64,000 bases of DNA, from contig JADJRH010000011.1 in the NCBI GenBank assembly GCA_016712345.1, positions 992,001-1,056,000 of the forward strand, in the 5' to 3' direction. Under the pieces are notes generated by a model. It saw only the letters and a program-made list of their open reading frames with translations, was not told the DNA's origin and did not search any database. Origin of the DNA: Polyangiaceae bacterium. Lineage in GTDB: Bacteria; Myxococcota_A; Polyangia; Polyangiales; Polyangiaceae. A program made the translations under genes and the position numbers. This document shows, piece after piece, positions 8,185 to 17,896 of the stretch. Each line of letters starts with the position of its first letter. The first letter of the stretch is position 1.

Positions 8185-9797
8185 AGAACAACAACGAAAC
8201 AGCGGTCGATTGCGGCGGCGGCTGCGTTGGGTGTACACAAGGAAGCGCTTGTTTGGTAAACACCGACTGCGCGTCGTTGTTCTGCGTCGACGGCGTTTGC
8301 TGCGATTCCGCGTGTGACAGCGTTTGTGAGGCGTGCACCGCGGCGTTGAAAGGTGGAGGCGTTGACGGCGCGTGTGAGCCGGTTGCCGCCGGGACGGATC
8401 CCCAGGACGAATGCGCCGCCGAAGCGCCCAACACCTGCGGCAACGTTGACGGTTTTTGCGGCGGATCCAGCGGATGCGCAAAACACCCAATGGGTACACT
8501 CTGCGGCGACAGTCCGTCGTGCGCCGCGGGAGTGCAAGTCAATCAGGACACGTGCTCGGGAACCGGCGCATGCGTTGACAAGGGCACCACACCCTGCGGC
8601 CTCTACGCGTGTGGTCCGAGCGCGTGCAAAACTTCGTGCGCCGCCGACGTAGACTGCGTTTCCACAGCCTATTGCAATGTGGCGACGTCGGCATGTGTAC
8701 CCAAGGTCGCCAACGGCACCGCGTGTGCAGCCGCAAACATGTGTACCAGCGGCTTCTGCATTGACGGCTTTTGCTGCAACACGTCCTGCGGTGGGGCGTG
8801 CCGGGCCTGTTCCAACGCCAAGTCGGGCGGACCCAACGGCACGTGTACACTCTTTGGCGCCAACCTCGATCCCGACAACGAATGCGCGACCGAATGCAAC
8901 GGCGCGGGCGCCTGCGAGGCCGTCAACGGGACCGCGTGCGCCGCCGGCTCGATTTGCCAAAGCGGCTTTTGTGTGGACGGCGTGTGTTGCAACACAGCCT
9001 GCTCGGCCACGTGCCAGGCGTGCACCGCGGCCAAAAACGGCGGCGTCAGCGGCACGTGTGGCAACGTTGTCACCAATACGGATCCCGACAGCGAATGCAC
9101 GACCGAATGCAACGGCGCGGGCGCGTGTGAAGCGGTCAACGGCGTTGCGTGTTCCGCGGCGTCTCAATGTCAAAGCGGCTTCTGCGCAGACGGCGTTTGT
9201 TGCAACAACGCCTGTTCTGGAACCTGTCAGGCGTGCACCAACGCCAAAACGGGCGGCGTCACAGGCACATGCTCCAACGTCACCGTCAACACCGATCCCG
9301 ACAACGAATGTACGGCCGAATGCAATGGCACGGGCGCTTGCGAAGCGGTTGGCGGCACTGCATGCACCACCAACGCGCAATGCCAATCGGGCTTTTGTGT
9401 GGACGGCGTGTGCTGCAATTCTGCGTGTACCTTTAGCTGCACCGCATGCTCGCTGGCGAAAACCGGCGTTGCGAGCGGCACGTGCGCGAACGTTTCGGCC
9501 GGCACCGATCCCGATGTGGAGTGCCCCGGGACAACCAACTGCAACGGCAATGGGCAATGCTCGCTCCTCGCTCAAGGCGCCGTGTGTACACTGGCCGCCG
9601 AGTGCGCGAGCGGCTTCTGCGCCGACGGGCGGTGCTGCAACAGCGCGTGTTCCGGGCTCTGTTTGGCTTGCAGCCTGGCAAAAACCGGTGCGGCCAACGG
9701 TACGTGCGCCAACGTCTTTCCGGGCACCGACCCAGACAACGAATGTTCAACCGTCCCCAATCTCAACTGCGCGGCCGGGGGCGTCTGCGGGCCATAA
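8079..9797 (+). CDS. Cys-rich surface protein, C-terminal part with ~70-residue repeats
   Basis: This continues the preceding gene after a one-base frame change. The frame is Cys-rich from 8079; a TTG at 8253 is the first formal start but has no ribosome site, so it is very unlikely to be a separate gene. It holds about six repeats of ~70 residues built on 'SGFCVDGVCCN.AC...CQAC..AK.GG..GTC.NV..NTDPD.EC', with the most regular copies between 8690 and 9790. Conserved cysteines imply many disulfides and an extracellular location. The repeats are similar at DNA level, which makes the region prone to recombination and misassembly. Confidence 0.85.
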   Translation, partial: CGATCGPLAACLANTDCLGGACDGTSCIPNCFDAVKNNNETAVDCGGGCVGCTQGSACLVNTDCASLFCVDGVCCDSACDSVCEACTAALKGGGVDGACEPVAAGTDPQDECAAEAPNTCGNVDGFCGGSSGCAKHPMGTLCGDSPSCAAGVQVNQDTCSGTGACVDKGTTPCGLYACGPSACKTSCAADVDCVSTAYCNVATSACVPKVANGTACAAANMCTSGFCIDGFCCNTSCGGACRACSNAKSGGPNGTCTLFGANLDPDNECATECNGAGACEAVNGTACAAGSICQSGFCVDGVCCNTACSATCQACTAAKNGGVSGTCGNVVTNTDPDSECTTECNGAGACEAVNGVACSAASQCQSGFCADGVCCNNACSGTCQACTNAKTGGVTGTCSNVTVNTDPDNECTAECNGTGACEAVGGTACTTNAQCQSGFCVDGVCCNSACTFSCTACSLAKTGVASGTCANVSAGTDPDVECPGTTNCNGNGQCSLLAQGAVCTLAAECASGFCADGRCCNSACSGLCLACSLAKTGAANGTCANVFPGTDPDNECSTVPNLNCAAGGVCGP

Positions 9798-9860
9798 AAC
9801 CTCAATTGCAGGGCGCCCCGCGAGTGGATCGCGCGTTCACACAGCGGTATACGAAATGCC

Positions 9861-12800
9861 ATGCACCGCTTGGTTCGCTTGGTTTCAGCGCTCTCCGTAA
9901 CGCTCGCGCTTGGAACATCGTGCGTGATGGATCGAGCGCCGAGCGGGCTTCGGCGCACGCCCGACGGGCCGGGCGCCACCGTTCGGTTTGATCTTGCGCA
10001 CAAGCCGCTGCCCGAAATTCCCATTCCAAACGATGTGGCCACCTGGTCCGACCCGACGAGCCGAACGGGGCTGCGCATCAATGCAAGTTTGGTGGCGCCC
10101 ACCGCGATCGAACAGAAAGCGCGGCTTCAGTTTTCGAAAATGGAAGGGTGGGGGACGTTTGCGCCTTTGTGGGTGAGTTTCGATGTCGATCGCTCGCAAC
10201 CGGGCTACGAAAATCACACCGGCCCGGCGATCGATCTCGCCAACCTAAAAACGAGGCATCAAGGCGACGACTACGACTTTGAGAACGACGCTGTGTACCT
10301 CGTCAACTTGCAGACGGGTGTACCCATTCCCCTCGACTTGGGGAACGGCAACTTTGACTACACACTCAAGCGACTCGACAGGTATTGGGCCAACGATGCG
10401 CGCGCCACCGAGCGAAACCTTCTCTTTGACACCATCGACGAGAGCCAACGCGGCGCGATCACACCGCAGCTATTCTTGCCCGAACACGACACCGACATGG
10501 ATGAAACGCTCGACGTTCCAAACCTCGACGATCCGTTCGTGTGCCCCGAGCCGACGGCATGTGACAACCCGGCCGATCCATCGTTTGGGACACCTTCGTG
10601 CGTGGATGCGCGCCGCACGCGTGACCGATGCATCGCCGATCACTTGCTCACGTTTTACGAGCGTGAAACCGACACACTCATCCTGCGCCCGATCATTCCG
10701 CTCGCCGAAATGTCGCGCTACGCCGTTGTTCTCACAGATCGCCTCATTGACGGCGCCGGCAACAGCGTCAAATCGCCGTTCGATTATGTGTACCACGCCA
10801 CCATGGAGACAACCGCGGCGCGCGTGCGCGACATCATCAACGACCCTTCGCGCAAAGCGTATTTCGGCGACATTGCCGGCACCGGTTTGGACCACGTGGC
10901 GTTCACGTGGAGCTTCACCACCGAGCCCACCGTCGACGACATGGTTCGCCTTCGCGACGGCTTGTTCGGCACCGGGCCGTTTGCGCGCTGGGCAAAAGAA
11001 TTCCCGCCCACCTTGTCGCTCCATCGCGCAGTGGGCCTTGTGGCCGGTTTGGGTGAAGGCGCGACCGAAGAACCTGATTGGCAAAATAGCGATTTTGCCA
11101 AGATCGCAGGCTGCGACGAGAAGGTCGGAAACCTCTATTTGATTCGATACGAAGACATCAAAGACCAAATGGAAGTGCTTCTTTCGCAGGGTTTTGGTGT
11201 GCCCGACGGCCCTTCGCTTCAGCTCCTTTTAAAGAACCTTGAAGCGATCGACTACATGCTTGTCGGTTCGTATAAATCGCCTTTTTTGCTCGAAGGCGGC
11301 CCCAAAAACACCGATCCAAACGCGGCGTTCAACCTCGACTACGTGAGCGGCGAAGGCGAAGTTACCACCGACGAAGTTCAGTTTTGGCTGATGGTTCCAA
11401 AAGAAACCGAACAGTTTAAGCAGCCCTTCAACGTGAACATTTACGGCCATGGGTACACAGGCAACTTTGCCGAACTCGCGTTTTACGCGGGAAACATGGC
11501 GCAACATGGCCTCGCAACCATTGGCATCAACGCCATGGGACACGGCTTTGTTCTCGACGACGCCACGCGCATCGCCGCCACCGCTCTTCTCGGGGGCGCG
11601 TGCGTTGCCCCGTTTTACGACGCGCTCACCGCCAATCGAACGCGCGATCTCGACAACGACGGCATCGGCGATTCCGGCGGCGATTTTTGGTCAAGCTACC
11701 TCTTTCACACGCGCGACGGCGTTCGCCAATCCATCCTCGATCACATTCAGCTCGTTCGGATTTTGCGGTCGTTTGGCCAAAACAGTCAGATGCTCTGTCA
11801 AAACGACAAAACGGGTTGGGCGTCGCCTGCAACCGAGCCGTGTGATGTAAACGGCGACGGAAATACCGAGATCGCAGGCGATTTTGACGCGGATGGTACA
11901 CCTGACATCGGCGGCGCCAACGCCGCGTTTGGCACGTGGGGTGAGTCGCTCGGAGGGATTTTGTCGGCGATTCACGGCGCGGTGGACGCCAACGTCACCA
12001 CTGCTGTGCCCGGTTCGGGCGGCGGCGGGCTCACCGACATCGGTGTACGCTCGTTTCAAGGCGGCGTGATTGAAGCCGTTTTGCTTCGCCTTTGGGGGCC
12101 GTTGCTCGTCACAGTCCCCGCTTCCGATCGCCCTTCGTGCGCCGACAACCCCAACAACAGTCGATGCACTTTGTGTGGTGAAAGCCAGGCGTCCCTCCGC
12201 TGGGTCATCCCCGATCTCAACAACACCGGTGAAGTTGAGGTGACCTGCGTCAACCGGACCGACATCGAAAACACCACGGTCGTTGTGTACAACGCGGGCA
12301 ACCAAGAAACGCGCTGCGCCCGCGTCGGAACCGATCTTCGCATGCGCATCGGGATCCCCGCGTCCAAGGGCGACCAGCTTGAAGTGGCGGCCTACGACGG
12401 TAAAGACCAAGTCACCAACTACGCCGATTGCAAACTCACATTGCCCGAAGGCACAAAACCCAAATTGCGCCTCCAAAAATGGGGCAAAGGCCGCTTCAAA
12501 GAGGGCGCTTTCAACGGAAACGAAACGGCCACCTGCGGCGCGGCGTCATGCGCTCTCTTTCAAGGCACGTTCTTCCCGGAAGGCTCACCGCTCACGTCGG
12601 TCGCCGAAGGGTACGGCCTCATTCGCCAAACGCCGGGGCTCCGCCGCTTCCTCACGCTCGCCCAATCCGCGCTCGATCCGGGCGATCCTGTGAGCTTTGC
12701 CCCGTATTACGCCATCCAACCAATGACCGATCCAGCAGGTGTACACATTGCGCCGCACGCCGTGCTCACCCTCAACACCATCGGTGACATGAACGTGCCG

Positions 12801-13610
12801 CTCAACTCCGGCATTGCGTTTGCGCGGGCCACCGGAGCGCTTCCGTTTATGCGCCCCGAACACGCCGAAAAATTCCCTGAACTCGCAAACTACGCCACAC
12901 CTCCCAAGCTGTTCGGAGCGCTCGGAGGGCGCACCCCCAACCAAGAACTCATCGACTCGCACGTGATTGAAGGCATCACCGCGCTCGCGCGCCATCCCGC
13001 CGGGCTTGCGTGCGCTGAAAGCGCCAACGCCAAAGATCCAAGCGGCACATTCACCGCCGCCTCGGGTGAAATTCGCGCCTGTTTTCCAGCCGGCTGCACC
13101 GCCGAAACCGAGTCCAAAGACAGCACCCGCAAGTGTTACGACGGCACGCATTGCAACGTCGCCGCCGGCAAATGTGTACCCAACGCCCTCGGCGCAACCA
13201 CTTGCGAAGAAGCTCTTTTCGACGCCGACGATCTCGACGAAGGCACCGCCCGCTACTTTGAGCAAAACGCCCAAGTGCCCCATCGCCTCGCCCGTTACAC
13301 CGAGCCCGCCACGGCAAGCACCCTCGACATTGTTTGGCAACCGCGTGTGCGCGGCGCTCCGTTCGGCCCCGACGGCCAGTGGACCCCCGGCGCATCTCGA
13401 CCGCTCACCGCTTTGCTCAACGCCTATGTTGTCCCCGAAGGTGTACACACCTTCGTCAACGGCGAGCCGTGCCAAAACTTTGACGCCGGCAACTACCTCA
13501 CCAACCTCACAGCGCGCTTTTTCCAGACAAACGGCACAGACCTTTATTACCTCTCCCACCCGGCGTCGCACCTCTGTTTGACCGAAGGCCCCGCCGTCTG
13601 CGGGTATTAA
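9861..13610 (+). CDS. Large lipase-like lipoprotein with alpha/beta-hydrolase motif
   Basis: This 1249-residue protein starts with a lipoprotein signal ending in 'LALGTSC'. Early residues (about 40-330) are beta-rich and include 'SRYAVVLTDRLIDGAG', resembling the N-terminal domain of surface lipases of the VolA/Lipase_bact_N kind. The hydrolase part has 'NIYGHGYTG' around residue 530 and a nucleophile elbow 'WGESLGG' with Ser696. The C-terminal third carries small Cys-rich inserts. The likely role is a cell-surface esterase or lipase, an inference from the G-x-S-x-G motif and overall resemblance. It lies 63 bases after the Cys-rich gene and in the same direction, so they may be co-transcribed. 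Codon use is like its neighbours. Confidence 0.8.
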   Translation: MHRLVRLVSALSVTLALGTSCVMDRAPSGLRRTPDGPGATVRFDLAHKPLPEIPIPNDVATWSDPTSRTGLRINASLVAPTAIEQKARLQFSKMEGWGTFAPLWVSFDVDRSQPGYENHTGPAIDLANLKTRHQGDDYDFENDAVYLVNLQTGVPIPLDLGNGNFDYTLKRLDRYWANDARATERNLLFDTIDESQRGAITPQLFLPEHDTDMDETLDVPNLDDPFVCPEPTACDNPADPSFGTPSCVDARRTRDRCIADHLLTFYERETDTLILRPIIPLAEMSRYAVVLTDRLIDGAGNSVKSPFDYVYHATMETTAARVRDIINDPSRKAYFGDIAGTGLDHVAFTWSFTTEPTVDDMVRLRDGLFGTGPFARWAKEFPPTLSLHRAVGLVAGLGEGATEEPDWQNSDFAKIAGCDEKVGNLYLIRYEDIKDQMEVLLSQGFGVPDGPSLQLLLKNLEAIDYMLVGSYKSPFLLEGGPKNTDPNAAFNLDYVSGEGEVTTDEVQFWLMVPKETEQFKQPFNVNIYGHGYTGNFAELAFYAGNMAQHGLATIGINAMGHGFVLDDATRIAATALLGGACVAPFYDALTANRTRDLDNDGIGDSGGDFWSSYLFHTRDGVRQSILDHIQLVRILRSFGQNSQMLCQNDKTGWASPATEPCDVNGDGNTEIAGDFDADGTPDIGGANAAFGTWGESLGGILSAIHGAVDANVTTAVPGSGGGGLTDIGVRSFQGGVIEAVLLRLWGPLLVTVPASDRPSCADNPNNSRCTLCGESQASLRWVIPDLNNTGEVEVTCVNRTDIENTTVVVYNAGNQETRCARVGTDLRMRIGIPASKGDQLEVAAYDGKDQVTNYADCKLTLPEGTKPKLRLQKWGKGRFKEGAFNGNETATCGAASCALFQGTFFPEGSPLTSVAEGYGLIRQTPGLRRFLTLAQSALDPGDPVSFAPYYAIQPMTDPAGVHIAPHAVLTLNTIGDMNVPLNSGIAFARATGALPFMRPEHAEKFPELANYATPPKLFGALGGRTPNQELIDSHVIEGITALARHPAGLACAESANAKDPSGTFTAASGEIRACFPAGCTAETESKDSTRKCYDGTHCNVAAGKCVPNALGATTCEEALFDADDLDEGTARYFEQNAQVPHRLARYTEPATASTLDIVWQPRVRGAPFGPDGQWTPGASRPLTALLNAYVVPEGVHTFVNGEPCQNFDAGNYLTNLTARFFQTNGTDLYYLSHPASHLCLTEGPAVCGY

Positions 13611-13640
13611 CCCTCGCCCCGGTCATGCTAACCAGCGCGC

Positions 13641-14639
13641 ATGGTTGAAAGCGCAGCACCGAATCGCAGCGACATTGTGCAGCGGGCCACCGGCCCTGAA
13701 GCCCAAGCGGAGTGGCAACACAATCTCGAAAAACTCTTCGATGCCATTTTTCGCACACCCGTCGGCGAGTTGTTCAACCCCAAGCAAACAGCCGATCTCG
13801 TGGAAGGCGCGCTCTCCGCCGATGCGCTCCAAAACGGCGCCCGCCCCGCCTCCAAACTCGTTTGGATCCTTCTCCTCGGGCAACTCCGCGACGACAAGCG
13901 CCGCTTCGCCGACTACGTGAGCGACGAGCAACGCGACGCGCTCCAAGACCTCGCCGCACGCGACGATGTCGTGCCCGAAAGGCTCATCCACGAAATCCTC
14001 GAAGATGAAGCCGCGCGCGAAGTCATGGCCGATCTCGTGAGCCTTGCCCTGCGCGAGTTCCAGGACAAGGTGAACCCTTTTTTCGCCGAGTGGGGCCTGC
14101 CCGCGCTTCTCAAACGCCTCAGCCCGTTCGGCCTTGGAGGCATGGGCAAAACCTTCGACTCGCTGCGCGCCGAGTTTGAAAAACGCTTCGAGCCCGAGAT
14201 GCGCCGCTTCATGACCACCTTCACCGGTCGCGGCGCCAAACGCGTCGCCGGCTACGTCGTCGATCATGCAGGCGACAAAGCGTTCCTCGCCCTTCGAAAA
14301 CGCATCGTCCGTTTTCTCCTCGATCAAACGGTTGCAACAACCCTTCAAAACGCGGGTGATCCGCTTCTCGATCGCGTCTATGAAATCGCCACCGACATCG
14401 CTGTGTACACAAACGATCTCGACAGCGTTCGAGCGCGTCGGCGCCTTGTCGTCGAGCAGCTCGTTATGCTCCACGCATCGCAACCGCTTGGAGAAGCGCT
14501 CGCGCAATACGGCATCGTTGCGCGACCAAACTTTGAACTCCTTGCCCGCGTAACGTGGCCTTTCGTACGCGCCGCGCTCGCTTCACCCGCCGGTGCGGCC
14601 TGGCTCGCGACACTCACCGAGATGCCCAAAGAACGCTGA
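13641..14639 (+). CDS. Conserved-looking helical protein of unknown function
   Basis: A 332-residue protein with no family I recognise. It is rich in charged amphipathic helices and has no signal peptide or transmembrane segment; a moderately hydrophobic helix occurs at 'KLVWILLLGQL' near residue 75. Position-3 GC is high throughout, as in real genes of this region, and the ATG at 13641 is the first good start, though its ribosome site is weak. It follows the lipase-like gene by 30 bases, so it may be the last member of that transcription unit. Confidence 0.75.
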   Translation: MVESAAPNRSDIVQRATGPEAQAEWQHNLEKLFDAIFRTPVGELFNPKQTADLVEGALSADALQNGARPASKLVWILLLGQLRDDKRRFADYVSDEQRDALQDLAARDDVVPERLIHEILEDEAAREVMADLVSLALREFQDKVNPFFAEWGLPALLKRLSPFGLGGMGKTFDSLRAEFEKRFEPEMRRFMTTFTGRGAKRVAGYVVDHAGDKAFLALRKRIVRFLLDQTVATTLQNAGDPLLDRVYEIATDIAVYTNDLDSVRARRRLVVEQLVMLHASQPLGEALAQYGIVARPNFELLARVTWPFVRAALASPAGAAWLATLTEMPKER

Positions 14640-14968
14640 CGTTGCGCTGCACGTTGAAACGCGCACGACAAAAACGTTCAGCAGACCATCATCGGCCCTC
14701 AAAACCAAGGGCTGGGCCCCCTCAAACCCACAATTTTTGTGGGCGCAACTCGCAGGTCAGACCCGCATGTCACGCGCTATCCGCCCGATCTAGGGCGACC
14801 TGATTTTTTTGCTTGTGCTTCATCACTCGGCTGCCATACCGTTTGAGGTCAACTACTCGCAGCAATTATCGGGCGCACCTCGGGGGGACGCCAAACGTCC
14901 TTGCCATCCAACTGGATGAGCCGGCGCCCCAACTTCCCCCCCGCAGCTCCAACCTTGAAGGAGACACC
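14640..14968. other. Intergenic region upstream of the DNRLRE lipoprotein
   Basis: No convincing gene is seen. A small hairpin CCCACAATTTTTGTGGG lies near 14728-14744 and could help end the upstream transcript, though no T-run follows. A good Shine-Dalgarno (GAAGGAGA, about 14957-14964) ends the region. Confidence 0.5.
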
Positions 14969-16168
14969 ATGGGTGCGTCGCGCTATCTCGCTGGACTATT
15001 GTGTGTTGGTTTTGTCGCCGTCGGCTGCGCCGAGTCGGCGGACAGTGATCCCATCGACGTCGAGGCAATGAACCTCGACTACACCCCGGCGGCTCTTCCC
15101 ACGCCGCCGCCCGACTCCACGTGTGTACTCATCCAGCGCGGCACCAACGGCAGTGTTTCCGATACAGACATCGGCTACGGAAACGGCCCCAACTGGACCA
15201 TGGGCAACTACCCCATCAGCTGGACAGGCAATAGCCCGTACGACCACTGGTCCGTGTTCCGCTTCGACCTGAGCCCCGTTCCGGCCAACGCCAACATCAA
15301 CCTCGCTGTGTTCTCCACGTACGCCGCGTGGAACCAAGTAAGCTCCACCGTTCGCGTTCACCGCGTTGTTTCGCCGTGGAACGAGTCATCGGTCACCTGG
15401 TCCAACTTCACCTCCAACGGCGCCAACACCAACTACTCGCCCAACGTCGTCGGCTCGTTCAATCCAAACGGCGGCGGCTGGCGGTCCACCGACGTCACCT
15501 CGCTGGTCCAAGGCTGGGTCGATCTCACCTGGGTCAACGCCGGCCTCCTCCTCGAAGAAGACCCCGGCAACCTGCACATGTACCTCAACAGCGAGGCTTC
15601 CAACGTCACGCAGCGTCCCCAGCTCTTTGTTTGCTGGGCCAACGAACCGGCCTGCGCCGACCCGGGTGAAAGCTGCTCGCTCGCCAACCCCTGCTGCGAA
15701 GGCATCTGCAACGACGGCGTTTGCAGCATCAGCGGCGGCGGTGGTGGAACCGGCGGCGGCGGCGGTGGTGGAACCGGCGGCGGCGGTGGAACCTGCGCCG
15801 ACCCCGGCGAAACCTGCTCAGCGGCCAACCCCTGCTGCAACGGCATCTGCAACGACGGCGTTTGCCCCACCGGCGGCACCAACGAATGCAGCGCCGTCGG
15901 AAGCGCCTGCGTCGGCGACGCCGAGTGCTGCTCCGGTTCGTGTTTCGACGGTGCGTGCATTGCCGACAACCAATGCGTCCAGGCCGACACCTACGGCACC
16001 TGCGATCCTTCAAACCCCTGCTGCGACGGCGCGCATTGTGTACTCAACACATGCTTCCCGCTCTCCGACATGCCCCAATGTTCGCTCGCCGGCCAGGCGT
16101 GCGATCCCGACAACGGTGTCTGGTGCTGCTGGGGCAAGCAGTGCAACGAAAACAACCAGTGCGAGTGA
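14969..16168 (+). CDS. DNRLRE-domain lipoprotein with Cys-rich C-terminal modules
   Basis: The ATG at 14969 follows GAAGGAGA by four bases and gives a 399-residue lipoprotein (lipobox 'FVAVGC', Cys20). Residues ~50-225 match the DNRLRE beta-sandwich: 'SVFRFDLSPVP', 'HRVVSPWNESSVTWSNF', 'DVTSLVQGW' and 'GLLLEED'. The rest holds four short Cys modules ('CADPGE.C....PCC.GICNDGVC') separated by poly-Gly linkers. The earlier in-frame start region (14813) lacks a signal peptide and is rejected. DNRLRE domains occur in surface proteins and some act in carbohydrate binding; the actual role here is unknown. Confidence 0.88.
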   Translation: MGASRYLAGLLCVGFVAVGCAESADSDPIDVEAMNLDYTPAALPTPPPDSTCVLIQRGTNGSVSDTDIGYGNGPNWTMGNYPISWTGNSPYDHWSVFRFDLSPVPANANINLAVFSTYAAWNQVSSTVRVHRVVSPWNESSVTWSNFTSNGANTNYSPNVVGSFNPNGGGWRSTDVTSLVQGWVDLTWVNAGLLLEEDPGNLHMYLNSEASNVTQRPQLFVCWANEPACADPGESCSLANPCCEGICNDGVCSISGGGGGTGGGGGGGTGGGGGTCADPGETCSAANPCCNGICNDGVCPTGGTNECSAVGSACVGDAECCSGSCFDGACIADNQCVQADTYGTCDPSNPCCDGAHCVLNTCFPLSDMPQCSLAGQACDPDNGVWCCWGKQCNENNQCE

Positions 16169-16483
16169 TCGCATCGCGCTGATTGACGCACCCATCCCGC
16201 CTCTGCCAACACCCTCTCCTCCTACCTAAGTGTACACTCAAGGGCCCAACTGGGTCCATGTGTACGCTCCATCGTTCCCCCTTCAATTGCCCCCCACCGC
16301 CGCCTGTGTACACAGGCGGCTGGCCCCCCAAGCGTCGTGCTCGCTTCGCTCCGCGCGCCGCGGGGGGCCTACTCGCCTGGGCCGGCCGCCGCACTTCGCT
16401 CCACAACGGGGCGTGGCCAACGCGCTTGCCCTCGCGCCACGCCGATCGCAAGGTAAGGCTCGGCCGCGGGGCCCGAAAAGCCG
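16169..16483. other. Intergenic region with two GTGTACAC sites
   Basis: It holds no convincing gene. GTGTACAC occurs at 16230 and inside a longer palindrome at 16299-16320. The rest is C/G-rich with repeated CGCTTCGCTCC-like words and no clear promoter. Confidence 0.5.
16299..16320. repeat. 22-bp perfect palindrome centred on GTGTACAC
   Basis: Bases 16299-16309 are the exact reverse complement of 16310-16320 (GCCGCCTGTGT / ACACAGGCGGC). It lies 130 bases after a stop codon and 164 before the next gene. It could be a terminator stem without a T-run or a dimeric protein-binding site. Confidence 0.85.
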
Positions 16484-17785
16484 ATGCTCCTTGAAGTTGC
16501 GGTCATATTTGCGCTCGTCCTGATCAACGGCGTGCTGGCGGGCGCCGAGATTGCCGTTGTCAGCCTCCGCAAAACCCGCGTGGAGCAGCTCGTTCAGCGC
16601 GGCTCGCACGCCGCGAAAGCCGTTAAAGCGCTTCAATCCAATCCCGAGCGGTTTCTCGCCACCGTCCAAGTAGGAATCACTGTTGTCAGCGCGGCGGCCG
16701 GTGCCTTCGGCGGCGCCACCATGGCCCGCGACCTTGCGCCCATCGTGGCGCCCTTGCCCTGGGTGGGACGGTACGCCCACGAGCTGGCGCTGGCCGTGGT
16801 CATTTCACTTGTGTCGTTCCTCTCCATTGTGCTGGGCGAGCTGGTGCCCAAATCCCTCGCCCTGCGGTCGAGCGAACGCTACGCGCTCGTGATCGGCCGC
16901 GCCCTGTTGTTCTTGTCCACGTTGGCTCGCCCGTTCGTGTGGCTTTTAACCCAAAGCTCCAACGTGGTGCTTCGCTTCTTTGGCGACAGCACCACGTTCA
17001 CCGAAGCTCGGCTGTCCGCTGAAGAAATCCAGCAGCTCGTCGGTGAAGCGGCCAAAGCTGGCAGCGTTCACCCCACCCTCGGTGAAATCGCGTCGCGCGC
17101 GCTCGATTTCGGCGATCTCACCGCCTACCACGTGATGGTTCCGCGCGACCACGTGGTGGCTGTGTCTCGGGATGCAACGCCCGAAGAGATCCAGCGCGTG
17201 CTCCTCGAAAAAGGTCACACCCGCATGCCGGTCTACAAAGACCGCGTTGAAAACGTTGTTGGGTACATCACCGTGCGCGACGTTCTCGCCCTGTTTTGGG
17301 AGCGCGGTTTGGTGGTGCTCGATGATGCCATTCGCCCCGCGCTGTTCGTCCCAGCCACACAACGTGCGGTGGATCTGCTGCGCATGCTCCGCGAACGAGG
17401 TGTACAACTCGCGATCGTTGTCGATGAGTCCGGCGGCATGCTCGGCATCGTGACGCTCGAAGATCTCGTTGAAGAACTTGTCGGAGAGATCATCGACGAA
17501 AACGGTCCGGCACCCGATTCAACAATCGAGACACAACCGGACGGCGCCTTGATCGCGCCCGCCACGCTGCCGATACGTGAAGTGAATCGACGCCTCGGCC
17601 TGGAGCTTCCCGATGCGCCGGGCCGCTCAACGCTGGGCGGATTGTGTACACATTTGGTGGGTCGCATTCCCCAGCGCGGTGAAAAAATGACCCACACCGA
17701 CGGCACACGCATTGAGGTGATTGAAGCCAGTCCCCGCCGCGTGGTCCGCGTGCGCATTCGTCCGCCTCAGAACGCGGGTTCGTAA
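16484..17785 (+). CDS. CNNM/CBS-pair membrane protein (HlyC/CorC family)
   Basis: A 433-residue protein with standard family layout. Residues 1-~195 are the CNNM (DUF21) transmembrane domain, including 'INGVLAGAEIAVVSLRKTRV' and 'SIVLGELVPKSLALRSSERYA'. Residues ~205-335 form a CBS pair ('VMVPRDHVVAVSRDAT', 'MLGIVTLEDLVEELVGEI'). Residues ~350-425 are the CorC_HlyC domain. Relatives are linked to Mg2+/Co2+ transport or regulation; the old 'hemolysin' label is doubtful. Inner-membrane location is expected. The gene stands alone between two lipoprotein genes. Confidence 0.93.
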   Translation: MLLEVAVIFALVLINGVLAGAEIAVVSLRKTRVEQLVQRGSHAAKAVKALQSNPERFLATVQVGITVVSAAAGAFGGATMARDLAPIVAPLPWVGRYAHELALAVVISLVSFLSIVLGELVPKSLALRSSERYALVIGRALLFLSTLARPFVWLLTQSSNVVLRFFGDSTTFTEARLSAEEIQQLVGEAAKAGSVHPTLGEIASRALDFGDLTAYHVMVPRDHVVAVSRDATPEEIQRVLLEKGHTRMPVYKDRVENVVGYITVRDVLALFWERGLVVLDDAIRPALFVPATQRAVDLLRMLRERGVQLAIVVDESGGMLGIVTLEDLVEELVGEIIDENGPAPDSTIETQPDGALIAPATLPIREVNRRLGLELPDAPGRSTLGGLCTHLVGRIPQRGEKMTHTDGTRIEVIEASPRRVVRVRIRPPQNAGS

Positions 17786-17896
17786 ACTATTTCTGTCCCG
17801 AAAGACCCAATCGCCGCCGCGCTCGTAGCAACCTTTCGCCGCGAACCAATCCGCTGAACCTGTGTCGATTGTTCGCCGGCCCAGAGGGAGCCTACG

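Noticed and set aside
7959..9575. 538-codon leftward open frame opposite the Cys-rich repeats
   Set aside because: It mirrors the DNA repeats of the real gene, is Ala/Arg/Val-rich, lacks a ribosome site, and has no recognisable motifs.
12585..13571. 328-codon leftward frame inside the lipase-like gene
   Set aside because: High-GC genes commonly leave the opposite strand open; the rightward gene has a signal peptide and hydrolase motifs.
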